From NCBI GenBank assembly GCA_964035575.1, contig OZ037835.1, forward strand, positions 372,001 through 436,000: a stretch of DNA of 64,000 nt, in the 5' to 3' direction. The notes beneath the pieces are model-generated. The model worked only from the letters and a program-made list of their open reading frames with translations. It was not told the origin of the DNA and made no database searches. This document shows positions 1 through 10,113 of the stretch, in pieces. Within the stretch, counting starts at the first letter, position 1. The number at the start of each line of letters is the position of its first letter. Source of the DNA: Rhynchopus sp. YZ270_cl-10 (Eukaryota; Euglenozoa; Diplonemea; Diplonemida; Diplonemidae). Made by a program: the position numbers and the translations under genes.

Positions 1-217
1 ACATACAGTGTACGCAACAAGGCAACACAACGCTCCCATGCGGTCAAACGACAACACAGGAAAGGTGATACCAGTGTCTGCTGCTCTGTCCACACATGAG
101 TGGTCTCAGAGTCATCGCTTTCTGCTTCGCTGTTGCAAACGTCAGTGCTTGCGGGAGGAGTGACCTGTGAGGATGCGCGTCGTGCAGCTTCGAGGTCGCA
201 GTGCGCAGCTGGCGGCG
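1..217. other. Window edge, dispersed repeat piece
   Basis: No coding signal is seen. Bases 1-60 closely match 25381-25445, which lies inside the 2-kb insert of another LRR gene, so this is another copy of that dispersed sequence. Confidence 0.5.
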
Positions 218-770
218 TCACTGTGCGTGTCTAATTCGCTTGCGGGATTCCTCTGGTGCTTCGTCTCTGCTGCGTTTCGGACGTGCTTCAACTTCTAAAT
301 GACCCAGTTTGTTCCTGACTGTGCTCGACACAACATCGCTGCAGCCGGTGAGGTAGATACTCTCCAACGAAGTGCATTGATGAAGAAGAAAGCGACTTTC
401 AATGTGTGTGACACTGCTCAGTGGTGCAAAGTCCAGTACACACAAAGAACTGCATCCATTAAGGAAGAAGCCCTCAATGTGTGTGACACTGCTTAGTGGT
501 GTCAAGTCCAGTTCACACAAAGAACTGCATCCATGAAGGAAGCTGTGTCCAATTTGAAGGAAGTACTGACTAACGTATGTGACACTGCTCAGTCCTGCTA
601 AGTCGAGTTCACACAACGAACTGCATCCAGAAAGGAAGAAGGCCTTAACACGCGTGACACCGCTCAGTGGTGTCAAGTTCAGTGTACACAAAGCACTGCA
701 TCCACGAAGGAAGTTGTACGACATGTGTGTGACACTGCTCAGTCCTGCTAAGTCCAGTTTACATAAAGCA
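218..770 (-). pseudogene. 3' segment of interrupted ubiquitin-like/LRR gene A
   Basis: This encodes about six leucine-rich repeats (pattern LCxLDLxPLSSVTHI..FL..CSS) followed by a basic tail containing RPKRSRDE. The open frame starts abruptly at 770, where a 3361-bp insert begins. The missing upstream part lies at 4132-4399 and 5002-5283. Joining the two sides at the duplicated 18 bp (753-770 and 4132-4149) keeps the frame: ...CSALCKL continues into DLAGLSSVTHM. LRRs normally bind proteins or other ligands; the role here is unknown. The tail differs from the VDAPPTR...CCSVS tail of most paralogues, so this is a diverged subfamily member. It is probably non-functional because of the two inserts. 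Confidence 0.8.
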
Positions 771-1582
771 TATTAAACTTGAAAAACGTGATCCACCCCC
801 ACAAAAAGAAAAACCAGCAAAAGGGAAGGATGGCACCACGGTGTGCCAGAGAGTGGCTTGATCCCATTTGCTGACTTATACCCAACAAAGAAGCGACACC
901 TAAGTGAACAGGGGCCGTATACCACCGCTGGTGGCCTAGGTTAGTATATAAGCCAGTTCAAGGTCCGCACTCTGGCAGCGTCAAAAGAAATAAACAACAA
1001 TAAAACCACCAGTCATTCCAATGGGAGGAACGAATGACTGGCATCTCCTAATTCTCTAAACTGCGGTGAGTGGAACACCCAACTGATGCAAACCACTGCC
1101 GCAGGTTAGCACCTACAAAAAGCAAAGAAAAGCAAAGAAAAGAAAAGCAAAAGCTGTGCATGGTCGTAAAGTAGGTGCAGGGTCGCTTAAATCCCTGAGG
1201 GCACAGAAAGCCCAGCATACACCTCCTCCAGTTGCTTTGGACCCTCCAGTATCATGTGCCCGGGTTTGCAAAAGTGCAATGCAACCATCCCACGCGTGGC
1301 CTTCGTTCACTCAAAAAAAGAGATTATATCCGGGGACGCCAGGTTTTATAGTCCCTGTTGTACACCACACTGTTTTGTTCTTCCTTTTTCCTTTCAACCT
1401 TTTTTATTCATTTGCTTTTTTGTTGTTTGGGGGACACGCCACACGTGTCGGTTCTGTGGAAAAACAAGACACGGAACCACCTGTGCGCTGCCCCTTTTCA
1501 GGTCTATCCATGAAAACAGTATCACAAGTGATACCGGGAGTCACACAGGATTTTTATTTATTAATTTTTGAAGAAAAGTACC

Positions 1583-1924
1583 TTAAAAAGACTCAATGTG
1601 TACGCTCATGCCAAGGAAAAACCAAGCCAAGGTTGGTCTGCATCACCCATCAAGAGGGTTCCGCAAGCACAGAATATGTTAAAGTAATACAGGGGGGTTA
1701 GGGAGAAAATAGGTGAAAAAAGAAAAACCAGTATGAGGGGAAAACGAAAAGGCATAAAAAGACTCACAATGTACACTCATGCCAAGGAAAAACCAAACCA
1801 AGGTTGGTCTGCATCGCCCATCAAGAGGGTTCCGCAAGCGTACCATACCCTGTGCTCATGCCAAGGAAAAACCAAACCAAGGTTGGTCTGCATCGCCCAT
1901 CAAGAGGGTTCCGCAAGCACAGAA
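1583..1924. repeat. Minisatellite, about 75-90 bp units
   Basis: Three imperfect copies share the core ATGCCAAGGAAAAACCAA and then GGTTGGTCTGCATC..CCATCAAGAGGGTTCCGCAAGC. They start near 1583, 1765 and 1855. It is non-coding. Confidence 0.85.
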
Positions 1925-1984
1925 TATGCGAGAGCAAAAAGAGGGGGAGAAAATATGTATGTGGGAGAAACGTGGGGGGGGAAG

Positions 1985-2163
1985 GGGAGAGAGAAAAAAT
2001 GCGATATAAAATGTACCGTGCTAGAGATAATAGATCTAAAGCACTTTTCCAAAGGATAACAAATCCAAGGAAGTGAGGGGAGAGAGAAAAATGCGATATA
2101 AAATGTACCGTGCCAGAGATAATAGATCTAAGGCACTTTTCCAAAGGATAACAAATCCAAGGA
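1985..2163. repeat. Tandem duplication of an 88-bp unit
   Basis: Two nearly identical units (about 1988-2073 and 2078-2163) contain GCGATATAAAATGTACCGTG and AGATAATAGATCTAA. They differ at only a few positions. Confidence 0.85.
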
Positions 2164-2341
2164 TGGTTCCTCACCCTCAAGAGGGCGCTAGAAGCGGAAA
2201 AACTGGGTAAAAAACACCCCGTGCTGTAAGATAAAAAGTTTTTTTTTTTTTTTTTTTTGTTGGAGGGTAGGTGGGAAAAAAAGTTTAAACTGCGGAAGAC
2301 GCAAAACAACTCGCGAACGAAAAAAGAGTTTTATATCACAT

Positions 2342-2377
2342 GTGAAAATGACTTTTTGCTGGGATCCTTCACAAACG
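2342..2377. repeat. Left arm of inverted repeat around the recombinase gene
   Basis: The arm contains TTGCTGGGATCCTTCACAAA and pairs with 3770-3806 in reverse complement, with one one-base gap and few mismatches. Just inside are several short hairpin motifs of the form GTGAAA...TTTCAC. This could be a recombination site of the enzyme encoded between the arms. Confidence 0.85.
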
Positions 2378-2517
2378 GGGCGTGAAATAAAGTGAGCTTT
2401 TTTTCACGCTTGCTCTTAGTAATTTCGCTGGAGGCGTGAAAAAAAGTTTCACTGGCGTGAAAAAAAGTTTCACTGTTTTCTGTCAGTCACAAAACCACAC
2501 ACTCCACCCTACAAATC

Positions 2518-3534
2518 ATGCCAAGGACCAAGAAGAAGGAGGCTATGGAGGATCTGTATGAGACCGAGCTTCTGGCAGGGTTGAAGTCAAGCACTGCATA
2601 CAAAACGGAGTGGAATAAGTTTTTACAACACAATAAAATCACGGGGCGGAAGCAGCCAAGAGAAGAACATGTGGTCTCTTACTTGACACACCTGCGCGAA
2701 GAACGCAGCTACAAAGCCAGCTCATTATGGTCGTGCTACTCTAAGCTCAACTTTATGTTCAAGACGGAGTTCGACTTTTCACTAAAGGAGTACCACCGCA
2801 TCGGGCTGTTGCTGAAGACCTGGGGAAGTGACGAATCGACGAAGAAGAGCAAGACGTTTTCGAAGGGAGAAGTGGAGATGTTTCTCAAGATGAGCGAGTT
2901 GAGCGACTGCTACTGGTGTGTCCGCAAGGCTTACGTCGCGGTGTGTTTTCTGTCGGGAATGAGATGCACAGAAGCACTGATGCTTGAGATGACAAATTAT
3001 CAGGAATCACCAGTGGGATACCTCTTCACGTACCAGCACTGTGCTAAGGTGAAAAAGGCCGACATGGAGCGTGGGAGGTTTGTGGTACCAAGAGACAGCA
3101 TCTACTTTTGTGTGGTGGAGGAGTACCTGAACCGGCGCTCACCAGTTTCACAGGAGGGTCGCTTCTTCATCACTGGAACTAAGACGACAGCTGACAGAAC
3201 TACTACTGGGACCTTTCGTGTGCAACCTCTTGGCATCAACAAAATGTACGGCATACCTGCAGAAGTCGCGAGGGTGCTTGCGCTGGACGGTTCGTACACT
3301 GGGCACAGCTTCCGCAGGTCTTCTGCGACTCAAGCCGCTGAGGCAGGAGCATCTATTGTACAGATGCAACGCCACTATGGGTGGGTCAGTCAGGCAATGC
3401 CACAAAGGTACACCGAAGTCACACAGGCCGGTCAAGTTGCGATGTCACAGCTGTTGACACAGAACAACAGTCCCCCAACTCAGACGCCACAAGAAGTCAA
3501 GATTAACATCAATGTGCAACAGAACAAACCATGA
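2518..3534 (+). CDS. Tyrosine recombinase (Crypton-like)
   Basis: This 338-residue protein looks like a complete tyrosine recombinase, an enzyme that cuts and rejoins DNA through a covalent 3'-phosphotyrosine. Residues 10-100 form the helical core-binding (SAM-like) domain. The catalytic domain follows, with R149 in GMRCTEAL, lysines near 178-180, HSFRR at H263/R266, H286 in HYGW and the nucleophile Y298 in QRYTEV. The C-terminal tail is polar. No reverse transcriptase is nearby, so a Crypton-type DNA transposon is more likely than a DIRS-type element. The start ATG lies 142 bp inside the left inverted repeat. All catalytic residues are present, so the enzyme could be active. Base use is less GC-biased than in neighbouring LRR genes. 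Confidence 0.85.
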   Translation: MPRTKKKEAMEDLYETELLAGLKSSTAYKTEWNKFLQHNKITGRKQPREEHVVSYLTHLREERSYKASSLWSCYSKLNFMFKTEFDFSLKEYHRIGLLLKTWGSDESTKKSKTFSKGEVEMFLKMSELSDCYWCVRKAYVAVCFLSGMRCTEALMLEMTNYQESPVGYLFTYQHCAKVKKADMERGRFVVPRDSIYFCVVEEYLNRRSPVSQEGRFFITGTKTTADRTTTGTFRVQPLGINKMYGIPAEVARVLALDGSYTGHSFRRSSATQAAEAGASIVQMQRHYGWVSQAMPQRYTEVTQAGQVAMSQLLTQNNSPPTQTPQEVKININVQQNKP

Positions 3535-3769
3535 TCATGAGTGCAAAAAAAAAAACCCCCCTTCTGTGATGCTCTATACACCTGCCCCCCCCCTACAGGC
3601 GAGATGAGTGGTGACATCTTGTAATTAGTACCAGTCATAGGAGGCATATATCAAAAAAAGTAACCCCTTCCCTGCTTTTGATTGATGTTCACATGTTCCC
3701 CTACTCTCATTCACACTCTCACTTACAGGTACCCACATTTTGTTCATAAAATCACTCTATTTTACGTCT

Positions 3770-3806
3770 CGTTTGTGAAGGATCCCAGCAAAAATATCAT
3801 TTTCAC
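3770..3806. repeat. Right arm of inverted repeat around the recombinase gene
   Basis: Reverse complement of 2342-2377. Outside it lie GTGAAATAAAGTG-type hairpin motifs (3833-3985) resembling those inside the left arm, and a separate GC-rich hairpin at 3885-3916 (TTATTGCCC pairing with GGGCAATAA). Confidence 0.85.
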
Positions 3807-4131
3807 TTGTAAAACAAAACTACGTATTAGTTTGAAATAAAGTGCGTTTTTTCACTTCCACGTATTTTGTCTCACTCGTGCTCTATTATTGCCCTCGCCT
3901 GCGGCTCGGGCAATAAACTCTCACTCGTGAGCCAAAATTACGTGGGCGTGAAAAAAAGTGCACTTTATTTCACGCTAATAATTAGTTATTTTCTGCGAAG
4001 TGTGTGGTAAGGGGGGGAGTATAAAACATTACGAAAAAACCTCCACTAGCATTTCGCAAGCTTCATTACCGTTTTGGTTTTCTCCTCACAGCAAAAATGC
4101 CGGGGGGCTGCCACCTCACGTTTTTGTCCCC

Positions 4132-4399
4132 TCCAGTTTACATAAAGCACTGCATCCATAAAGGAAGCTGTGTCCAATTTGCATAACGTGGATCAACCCA
4201 GAGAGGTCGACGTTTGTCAACATTGTGCACTGGTGAAGAAACGAGTCCTCAATTAGAGTCACAACAGACACAGCACTCAGATCAAGACTCGTCAGCGATG
4301 CGCCAGAGAGGAACTTTTTAGGAATCATGGTCGCAACCTCCGCCTGCAGAAGCAAACACGCCACCTCAGCATCCCTCACAGTCTTCAGCCTCCTTGCGG
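4132..4399 (-). pseudogene. Middle segment of interrupted ubiquitin-like/LRR gene A
   Basis: This encodes the linker and first LRRs of gene A: EDAEVACLLLQAEVAT, then two and a half repeats ending in GCSALCKL. It is cut on both sides by inserts (771-4131 and 4400-5001). The linker motif is shared by every paralogue in the window, which fixes its position in the protein. Confidence 0.85.
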
Positions 4400-5001
4400 A
4401 TAAACGTTTTTAAAAATAGGATGGAACACCCCGTTCCGAAGAGGAATGCAGCCACCCCGAAAAAGTGGGGGTGTGTCGCCAGTCTGCGGTGAGAAACTCC
4501 TCCCTGAGTCAAAACTGCCGCTGGTTAGCGCTGGCTAAGGTTCCCTTTTCACCCGGTCACAATCGAGTCTCGCTCCGTCGGCGTTGACTGCACTGCAAAG
4601 CCCCTTGGTCCACCGTCGTAAAAAGACACCACAAAAAGCGTAGGTAGGTGGGGGACCGGCAGGTTACAGACAGAGGCAGTACGGAGCTAAGGTGTCGGCG
4701 GTCGCGGGTTTCCGTGGAGGCCTGCCCCCCGTGGAGGTCTTGGGATCTGGGAGTTGTGGAAGTAATCGGCTCAGAGTACCCTGCATTCCATGCACGACTC
4801 GAGCTCCTTGTGGTAGGATATTGGGGTCCCGGGAAGCACCCTTCGCCCCGAGGTCCCACCACCCCAGACAGTTTGTAGGTCTAAAAGCACAACGTACTTG
4901 TCCAGGACCTGGCCGCTCTTGGGTTCTCTCGAAAAAAAGATACTAATCCCGTACGCCCGTGCACCGCAAAAATGTGCTATGGGGGGCGGTCCGCCGTCGG
5001 G
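4400..5001. mobile_element. 602-bp insert, copy 1, with 20-bp target duplication
   Basis: Flanked by a 20-bp direct duplication (4380-4399 and 5002-5021). The insert is nearly identical to 39502-40103, which sits at the same position of another LRR gene, although the flanking host genes are clearly diverged. The left end reads ATAAACGTTTTTAAAAATAG. There is no poly-A tail and no terminal inverted repeat. The upstream host frame reads through into it for about 70 codons before a stop. A short non-autonomous element is the best description. Confidence 0.8.
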
Positions 5002-5283
5002 AGTCTTCAGCCTCCTTGCGGTGATGTCCCTCTCACCCAACGCATGAAGTGCTGCTCTGGCCTCGACCTTCTTCTCCGTCGTCAACTCGATTGTGTCTCC
5101 AGCACTCAGCCGTGTCATGTCGTATCCTTCGTCCATCGCCTCCCCGCCGAAACTCATCACAAAGCCGTCTTCAGGCAACCCCACTGCAGACGCCACCTTC
5201 CGACGCATCACCGCAGGTGTGTCATCCTCACCCAGCTCGACCGTATGCTTCACTCCGTTCAACCCTTTGATGGTCAAATCCAT
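5002..5283 (-). pseudogene. 5' segment of gene A, ubiquitin-like domain
   Basis: ATG at 5283 starts a ubiquitin-like fold (MDLTIKGLNG...VEL, then VMRRKVASAVGLPEDGF.MSFGG and LSAGDTIEL) followed by the helix ARAALHALGE. It is the most diverged ubiquitin-like domain of the cluster. The frame is cut at the 602-bp insert. Its upstream flank lacks the conserved upstream block of the other genes. Confidence 0.85.
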
Positions 5284-5608
5284 ATTGTCCTATAATCAAA
5301 GCCTTTGTCCTGTTGTATTGGTGTGATGAGGTGGAGAAGGTGTGTGGAAAGAAACAACACTGCACATCTGCTCTCTTTTTTATAACATATTCATTTGGGG
5401 TGACGATGGGTGCACGCAGCAAGAAAAACAACACAAACAACAAAGAACGAAGTACGGAAAAGTGATGGGCGACAGCCTGGTCAGATGCCTCCTCGACCAA
5501 ATGGGCGGCGATATTCGAAGGCACACCTGAGCGAGTTGCACAGCTGAGTGAAGCAGCTGTCACAGCGGAGCTGCTCTACGTTCCTTGCCTAGCTTCTCCT
5601 GTCGCTCT
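5284..5608. other. Intergenic; conserved plus-strand peptide relic
   Basis: Bases about 5466-5583 encode, on the plus strand, a peptide beginning WATAWSDASSTKWAA and ending AELLYVP. It recurs at 20459-20593 and in shortened form near 27480, 38640 and 41550, always just downstream of an LRR gene. Function is unknown; it may be the remnant of a gene co-duplicated with the family. Confidence 0.45.
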
Positions 5609-6949
5609 TTACGAAACACTGCAGCAATGCACGGCTTCTTTCGTCTTGTCTCTGCCACGTGTCGGAGGTGCGTCAACCACATACTCTTTCAGATTGCATT
5701 GACGTACTCGACTGGACACAGCACTGCTGCAGCCGGCAAGGTGGATGCTCCTCAACGAAGTGTCGTGGTTACTCACATATATAGATTGTAGCTCACCCAT
5801 GTGCGTAACATTGCGAAGTGGTGACAGGTCGAGTTCTGTGAGGCTGGTGCAGTGTGCAAGAAAGCTTGTACCAATGTGTGTAACATTGAGAAGTGGACAT
5901 AAGTCCACTTCTGTGAGGCTGCTGCAGTTGGCAAGAAAGCTCGTACTGATGTGTGTAACATTGCGAAGTGGTGATAAGTCCACTTCTGTGAGGCTGGTGC
6001 AGTGGCCAAGAAACCAGTCGTCAATGTGAGTAACATTGCTGAGTGGTGAGACGTCTACTGCTGTGAGGTTTCTGCAGTTGTAAAGAAAGCATGCACCAAG
6101 CCCAGTAACATTGCTGAGTGGTGATAAATCCACTACTGGGAGGCAGCTGCAGTGGGCAAGAAACCAGCCATCAATGTGAGTAACATTGCGAAGTGGTGAT
6201 AAGTCCACTGCTCTGAGGCTGCTGCAGTGGGCAAGAAAGTCGGTACCCATGTGCGTAACATTGCGAAGTGGTGATAAGTCGACTGCTGCGAGGCCGCTGC
6301 AGCCGTAAAGAAAGCTTGTATTAATATGTGTAACATTGCGAAGTGGTGATAAGTCTAGTTCTGTGAGGCTTCTGCAGCTGGCAAGAAAACAGTCATCAAT
6401 GTGAGTAACATTGCGAAGTGGTGATAAGTCCACTGCTGTGAGGCTGATGCAGCTGCTAAGAAAGTTGGTACCCACCCGCGTGAGACGTGTCAACCCAGAC
6501 AGGTCGAGGCTTGTTAACGTTGTGCACCCGAAAAGGAAATTGACAGAAATTTCCGTCACACACGACACAGCACTCAGATCAAGTCTCGTTAACGATGAAC
6601 GCGCCAAGAATCCTTTCGGAATGACAGTCGCAACCTCCGCCTGCAGAAGCAAACACGCAACCTCAGCATCCTCCACAGTCGCCAGCCTCTCTGCTGTGAT
6701 GTCCTCACCCAACGCATGAAGTGCTGCTCTGGCTACGAACTTCTTACTTTTCGTCAGGATGATTGCGTCTCCAGCACTCAGCTGCGTGATGTCGTCTCCT
6801 TCCTCCTTCCCTCCGAAGCCCATGTGGAAGCTGTCCTCAGCCAACCCCACTGCAGACGCCACCTTCTGCCTCATCGTCTCCGTTGTGTCATCCACACCCA
6901 CCTCGATCGCATGCGAGTTGTCTGCGAAGTCCTTGATAACTACTTCCAT
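5609..6949 (-). CDS. Ubiquitin-like/leucine-rich repeat protein, intact
   Basis: This 446-residue protein has a ubiquitin-like domain at residues 1-70 (MEVVIKDFADN...LSAGDAIILTKSKKF), a helical linker to about 107 (ARAALHALGEDITAERL, EVACLLLQAEVAT) and eleven LRRs of about 23-25 residues with the consensus TAVDLSPLRNVTHI..FL..CSSL. A final cap reads RSIHLAGCSSAVSSRV and the tail ends HCCSVS. The first repeats (LDLSAVSCVTEI, LDLSGLTRLTRV) are family-constant; the middle ones vary in number and face residues. No signal peptide or membrane segment is seen, so the protein is probably intracellular. Ubiquitin-like plus LRR suggests binding of a partner or a link to ubiquitin pathways, which is inference. 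The start is fixed by the MEVVIKD motif shared by paralogues. Confidence 0.9.
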   Translation of the reverse strand: MEVVIKDFADNSHAIEVGVDDTTETMRQKVASAVGLAEDSFHMGFGGKEEGDDITQLSAGDAIILTKSKKFVARAALHALGEDITAERLATVEDAEVACLLLQAEVATVIPKGFLARSSLTRLDLSAVSCVTEISVNFLFGCTTLTSLDLSGLTRLTRVGTNFLSSCISLTAVDLSPLRNVTHIDDCFLASCRSLTELDLSPLRNVTHINTSFLYGCSGLAAVDLSPLRNVTHMGTDFLAHCSSLRAVDLSPLRNVTHIDGWFLAHCSCLPVVDLSPLSNVTGLGACFLYNCRNLTAVDVSPLSNVTHIDDWFLGHCTSLTEVDLSPLRNVTHISTSFLANCSSLTEVDLCPLLNVTHIGTSFLAHCTSLTELDLSPLRNVTHMGELQSIYVSNHDTSLRSIHLAGCSSAVSSRVRQCNLKEYVVDAPPTRGRDKTKEAVHCCSVS

Positions 6950-7135
6950 TTTGTCTTCTATTCTTTGTGTTGCTCTGTTGTGTGGTGGGGTTGTGGGAGT
7001 TGGGGCTGTGGTGGGTGAACATGGTCAAAGAAAAACAACAACGAGGAGAACAAGGGTGATAGGGGTGCACAAGGTGGAGGTAGTGGGGCCTTTTGATGGA
7101 AAACATGTTGTTGCGTACTTCGAGAAGATCTTCCA
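6950..7135 (-). promoter_or_regulatory. Conserved upstream block, subtype 1
   Basis: The block is about 80 percent or more identical to 25990-26175 upstream of gene E. Nearest the ATG are CA-rich sequence (CAACAGAGCAACACAAAG), a CCACCACAG acceptor-like site and a pyrimidine tract (GTTTTTCTTTGACC). An upstream ATG lies just before the AG and is out of frame. The block therefore probably contains a splice acceptor or the 5' untranslated region. Confidence 0.55.
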
Positions 7136-7316
7136 GGGAGGTTGTGGGCATGTGTGGATGCTCAGACCCCACAGAACATCAAAACGGTGTGGAACCGATG
7201 AGGCGAGGTCTTGAGATTGACCCACATGCATTCTGCCCTCACCTCCCACTCACCTCTCTCCCTTGGTACCCTTCTTCCCGTCCTGCCCTTTATCCCCTCC
7301 CATCAGCACACCACGT

Positions 7317-7455
7317 TGTCATTGTGCGTGTCTCGGTCGTTTGCGGGCTTGCTCGGGGGATTCGTCTCTGCTGCGTTTCGGGCGTTCTTCAACCACAAGA
7401 TGCTTCAAATGTTTGTCTCTCTTTACTTTGTTGGACACAGCACCGCTGGTTCCCA
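7317..7455 (-). pseudogene. Remnant of an LRR gene 3' end
   Basis: The minus strand encodes VVEERPKRSRDESPEQARK and ends RPRHAQ, matching the tail of gene A. No LRR coding lies upstream of it, so only a C-terminal fossil of a duplicated gene remains. Confidence 0.7.
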
Positions 7456-7713
7456 TCATAAGCCCACCCCTCCTCCCAACCTTTCCTCCTTTTCCCTTCA
7501 ACCCCATCACTCTGTAATACCCCCTGACGAGGCACCTTCTCCCCCATCGCTCAGTGTATTGTCCACATCGCTGTCCGCCAACACCGCCGCCGCAAAGCGA
7601 AGCGTTTGCCCTGCCGGCAGCACCCCAAGAAGACTTGCCTTATTCCTGCATTTGAACACAACGTACGTCCCCACCGCCTTTCCTACAGACGCTGCCGCCA
7701 GCGCAAGCGATAC

Positions 7714-8046
7714 TTAGAGAAGGGTCGGTTCTCCTGCAGTCTCATCACTGTAAAAGATCAACGTCTGCAGCACACACTGCGGCGCACTCTCGGTCACCAT
7801 CCTCACCGCCCCCTCAGCGCAAGCCTCCGAGAGCAGCCCCTGGCCTGACGCACTGCACACTCGCACAACGTACTCACGGAAGAGCGTAGGTCCGGATGCA
7901 CGCTCTGCTCGAAACTGCTCCGGGTTGTCTGCAGACGGCGCGTGTTCAAAGACTATTTTTTCTTTGATCTCCCGAACCAGATGTGCCCTGGGGGGGATAA
8001 GCTGTGTCAGAATAACCCTCAAAACTTCGCTCTGGGTGTGAGTTCA
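7714..8046 (-). pseudogene. Unrecognised coding fragment
   Basis: An open frame of about 110 codons has protein-like composition (LTQLIPPRAHLVREIKEKIV, FREYVVRVCSASGQGLL, ending GEPTLL). No in-frame ATG lies at its upstream end, where a stop is met near 8047, so it is a 5'-truncated fragment or a later exon. I recognise no family. Confidence 0.35.
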
Positions 8047-8252
8047 AAATAGAGGTAAAATATTAACCTAGACACTTCTGTTGGGGAAAAAGGGGGGGTT
8101 TTCGAGAAAATGGGATTGACACAGAATGAGGAGATCGATGCGTGAAAAGTGGAAACCACTTCCTCACCCCAGATCACACATTGTACCCCGAGGGGGGTGA
8201 GTTGCCAAGACGTTGCTGAGGTCAACTGAAACACACCACAGTCTCAGCGAAG

Positions 8253-9652
8253 CTACACACAGCTGGGAGGTCGAATTCGCGAGGCACGAGAGTTTGCTGC
8301 CTCAAGCTCATCAAGCAGCACCTGTGCAACGTCTGTGTGATTTTCCTCCTCCGCATACTGCAACGCAGTGTAGTTCCTTACAGTGTCTCGGTGATTCAGT
8401 TCCACCTCTGGCAAGCCCACAAGATAGCGCACAGTGTCGGTGTGTCCACAACGTGCCGCAAGGATAAGACACGTGCATCCTTCATTGTCTGTGGCACGCA
8501 CTCCCGCACCTGCTTCAACCAACATCTTCACATCGTTAAGTTCTCCTGAAGTGCAAGCAAAGTGCAGAGGCGAACGTCCCTCGTGGTTCTGTGCGTCGAT
8601 GTCTGCACCTGCATCAATCAGCACCTGCACCATGCTTGTGAGATTGTCATCCACAACATAGTACAACGCAGTCTCCGATCGAGTCTCGGAATCAATTCGC
8701 TGATTCACATCAACCTCTGGCAAGCTCAGAAGATAGCGAACAGTCTCGATGTGTTCAGATTCTGCCGCGCACATAAGACACGTGAATCCGTCGTCATCAG
8801 TGGCACTGACTTCCGCACCTGCTCTAACCAACATCTTCACAATGTCAAGTTCTCCATTACAGCATGCAGTGTGCAGAGGTGAAGTTCCCGTGTTGTCCAC
8901 CCCGATGTCTGCACCTGCATCAATCAGCACCTGCACCACTTCTGCATGCTTTTGCACTACCGCTTGGTGTAACGCAGTGTGGTTGTAACAGTTTGTGTGG
9001 TTCATATCCACCTCTGGCAAGCCCACAAGATAGTGCACGTCTCGGCTTCTCCATGTGCTGCCGCATCATAAAGACACGTCCACCCTTCGTTGTCTCCGAC
9101 ACGCACTCCCGCACCTGCTTCAACCAACATCTTCACAACGTCAAGTTCTCCTGAAGCACAAGAAGAGTGCAGAGGCGAACATCCGTCCTCATCTTTTGTC
9201 TGTAAGTCTGCCCCTGCATCAATCAAGACGCGACACACTGCAGGGTCTGACCACATGGCCGGACAGTCATCCTCCTCACCTGCGCTGTGTTTGGACTCGC
9301 GCGGGACAAACGCCACGTTGTTGCAGACGGATTTCCAATGCTGCAAGAGGACCTCCGTGCACGCAACGTGGTCTGCGTGGACACACTCACTCAGCAGCAT
9401 CCCAAAGCCCATCTGCGTTGTCTCGACATACGGAAGAAGCAGTGTGAGGCATTCATCGTGGTTCCCTCTGCATGCCTCGTGCGCAGCATCGAAGGCCACT
9501 TTCTTTCTGTCTGGGTTGAACTTCTCAAGGAACGCCCGCACGGCAGTCGTGTCGCCGTTCCTGGCAGCCTCCACGAAGACCTCGTCTGCAGAAAGCTGTC
9601 TTCTCTTTCGTGGGTTATTGTCCTGCGTGCTGTCTGCGTGTCGCTTCGGCAT
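8253..9652 (-). pseudogene. Ankyrin-repeat protein with one frameshift
   Basis: The ATG at 9652 opens MPKRHADSTQDNNPRKRRQL, a basic nuclear-signal-like start, followed by a degenerate helical repeat region and then at least seven ankyrin repeats (GxSPLHxACxxGELDVVKMLVEAGAGV; TALHQAVVQKHAEVVQVLIDAGADI). Near 9030-9045 the frame shifts: GEAET should run into a VHYLVGLPEVD-type sequence, as the sibling repeat GHTDTVRYLVGLPEVELNH shows, and one base is missing. The whole span fits about 466 residues with that base. It could be a young pseudogene or a sequencing error. Ankyrin repeats bind proteins; the partner is unknown. Repeat units are similar enough to suggest recent internal duplication. Confidence 0.85.
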
Positions 9653-10113
9653 TGTGTGTTTGTGTTGTGTCTTTTGTGTTGGCTTCTTTTTGTGCAGAGG
9701 TTGTGGGTGAGGAAGAACACACATGCAGCACACCCTGTGAGGGAACGGAATGCACGGATACGTCACACACAACCACATGACACCTCCACGAGTCCCCTGT
9801 GCATCACAACCCACCTTCAGGTCAGTGCAATGACTATCTTGGACCCAGGTGGACCCCCACCCATGCAGTTTTACATTCGTGGAGTACATCTGATGTGCGC
9901 TACTCTCGCTTCCTCGCTCATCAGTCGGATGAATGAAAGGAACATTGAAGGTGCAGGGTCATTAAGTCTGCGTGATACAGACTCAGTGAGTCAGGATTCG
10001 ATAGGCAAGAGAGTACACAAGGTATGCAGGATGTGTGCATGAAAATTGCGTCCCTTTCCCCCCCTTCCTTTTAATCTACAAATCCTCTTTTTCTTTCAAA
10101 AAACTCTTCCTTC
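9653..10113. other. Intergenic, nothing recognised
   Basis: No coding frame, repeat or structural RNA could be recognised. It includes the presumed upstream region of the ankyrin gene, with a C/A-rich leader just before the start codon. Confidence 0.4.

Larger units (their letters stand above)
771..4131. mobile_element. 3.36-kb insert in LRR gene A, carrying a tyrosine recombinase
   Basis: The insert is bounded by an 18-bp direct duplication (753-770 and 4132-4149), and removing one copy restores the LRR frame. It contains two minisatellite blocks, a poly-T run at about 2237-2257, an inverted-repeat pair and a complete tyrosine recombinase gene. I see no long terminal inverted repeats at its own ends. 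The stretch 771-1580 holds nothing coding; 1340-1500 matches 26540-26680 at roughly 85 percent. Whether the whole insert moved as one unit or is composite cannot be decided from sequence alone. Confidence 0.75.

Noticed and set aside
2518-3534. DIRS-type retrotransposon
   Set aside because: No reverse transcriptase or RNase H lies nearby; the recombinase stands alone, as in Cryptons.
4400-5001. tRNA-derived SINE
   Set aside because: A weak T-loop-like CACAATCGAGTCTCG is present, but no A box at the right spacing and no poly-A or simple-repeat tail.
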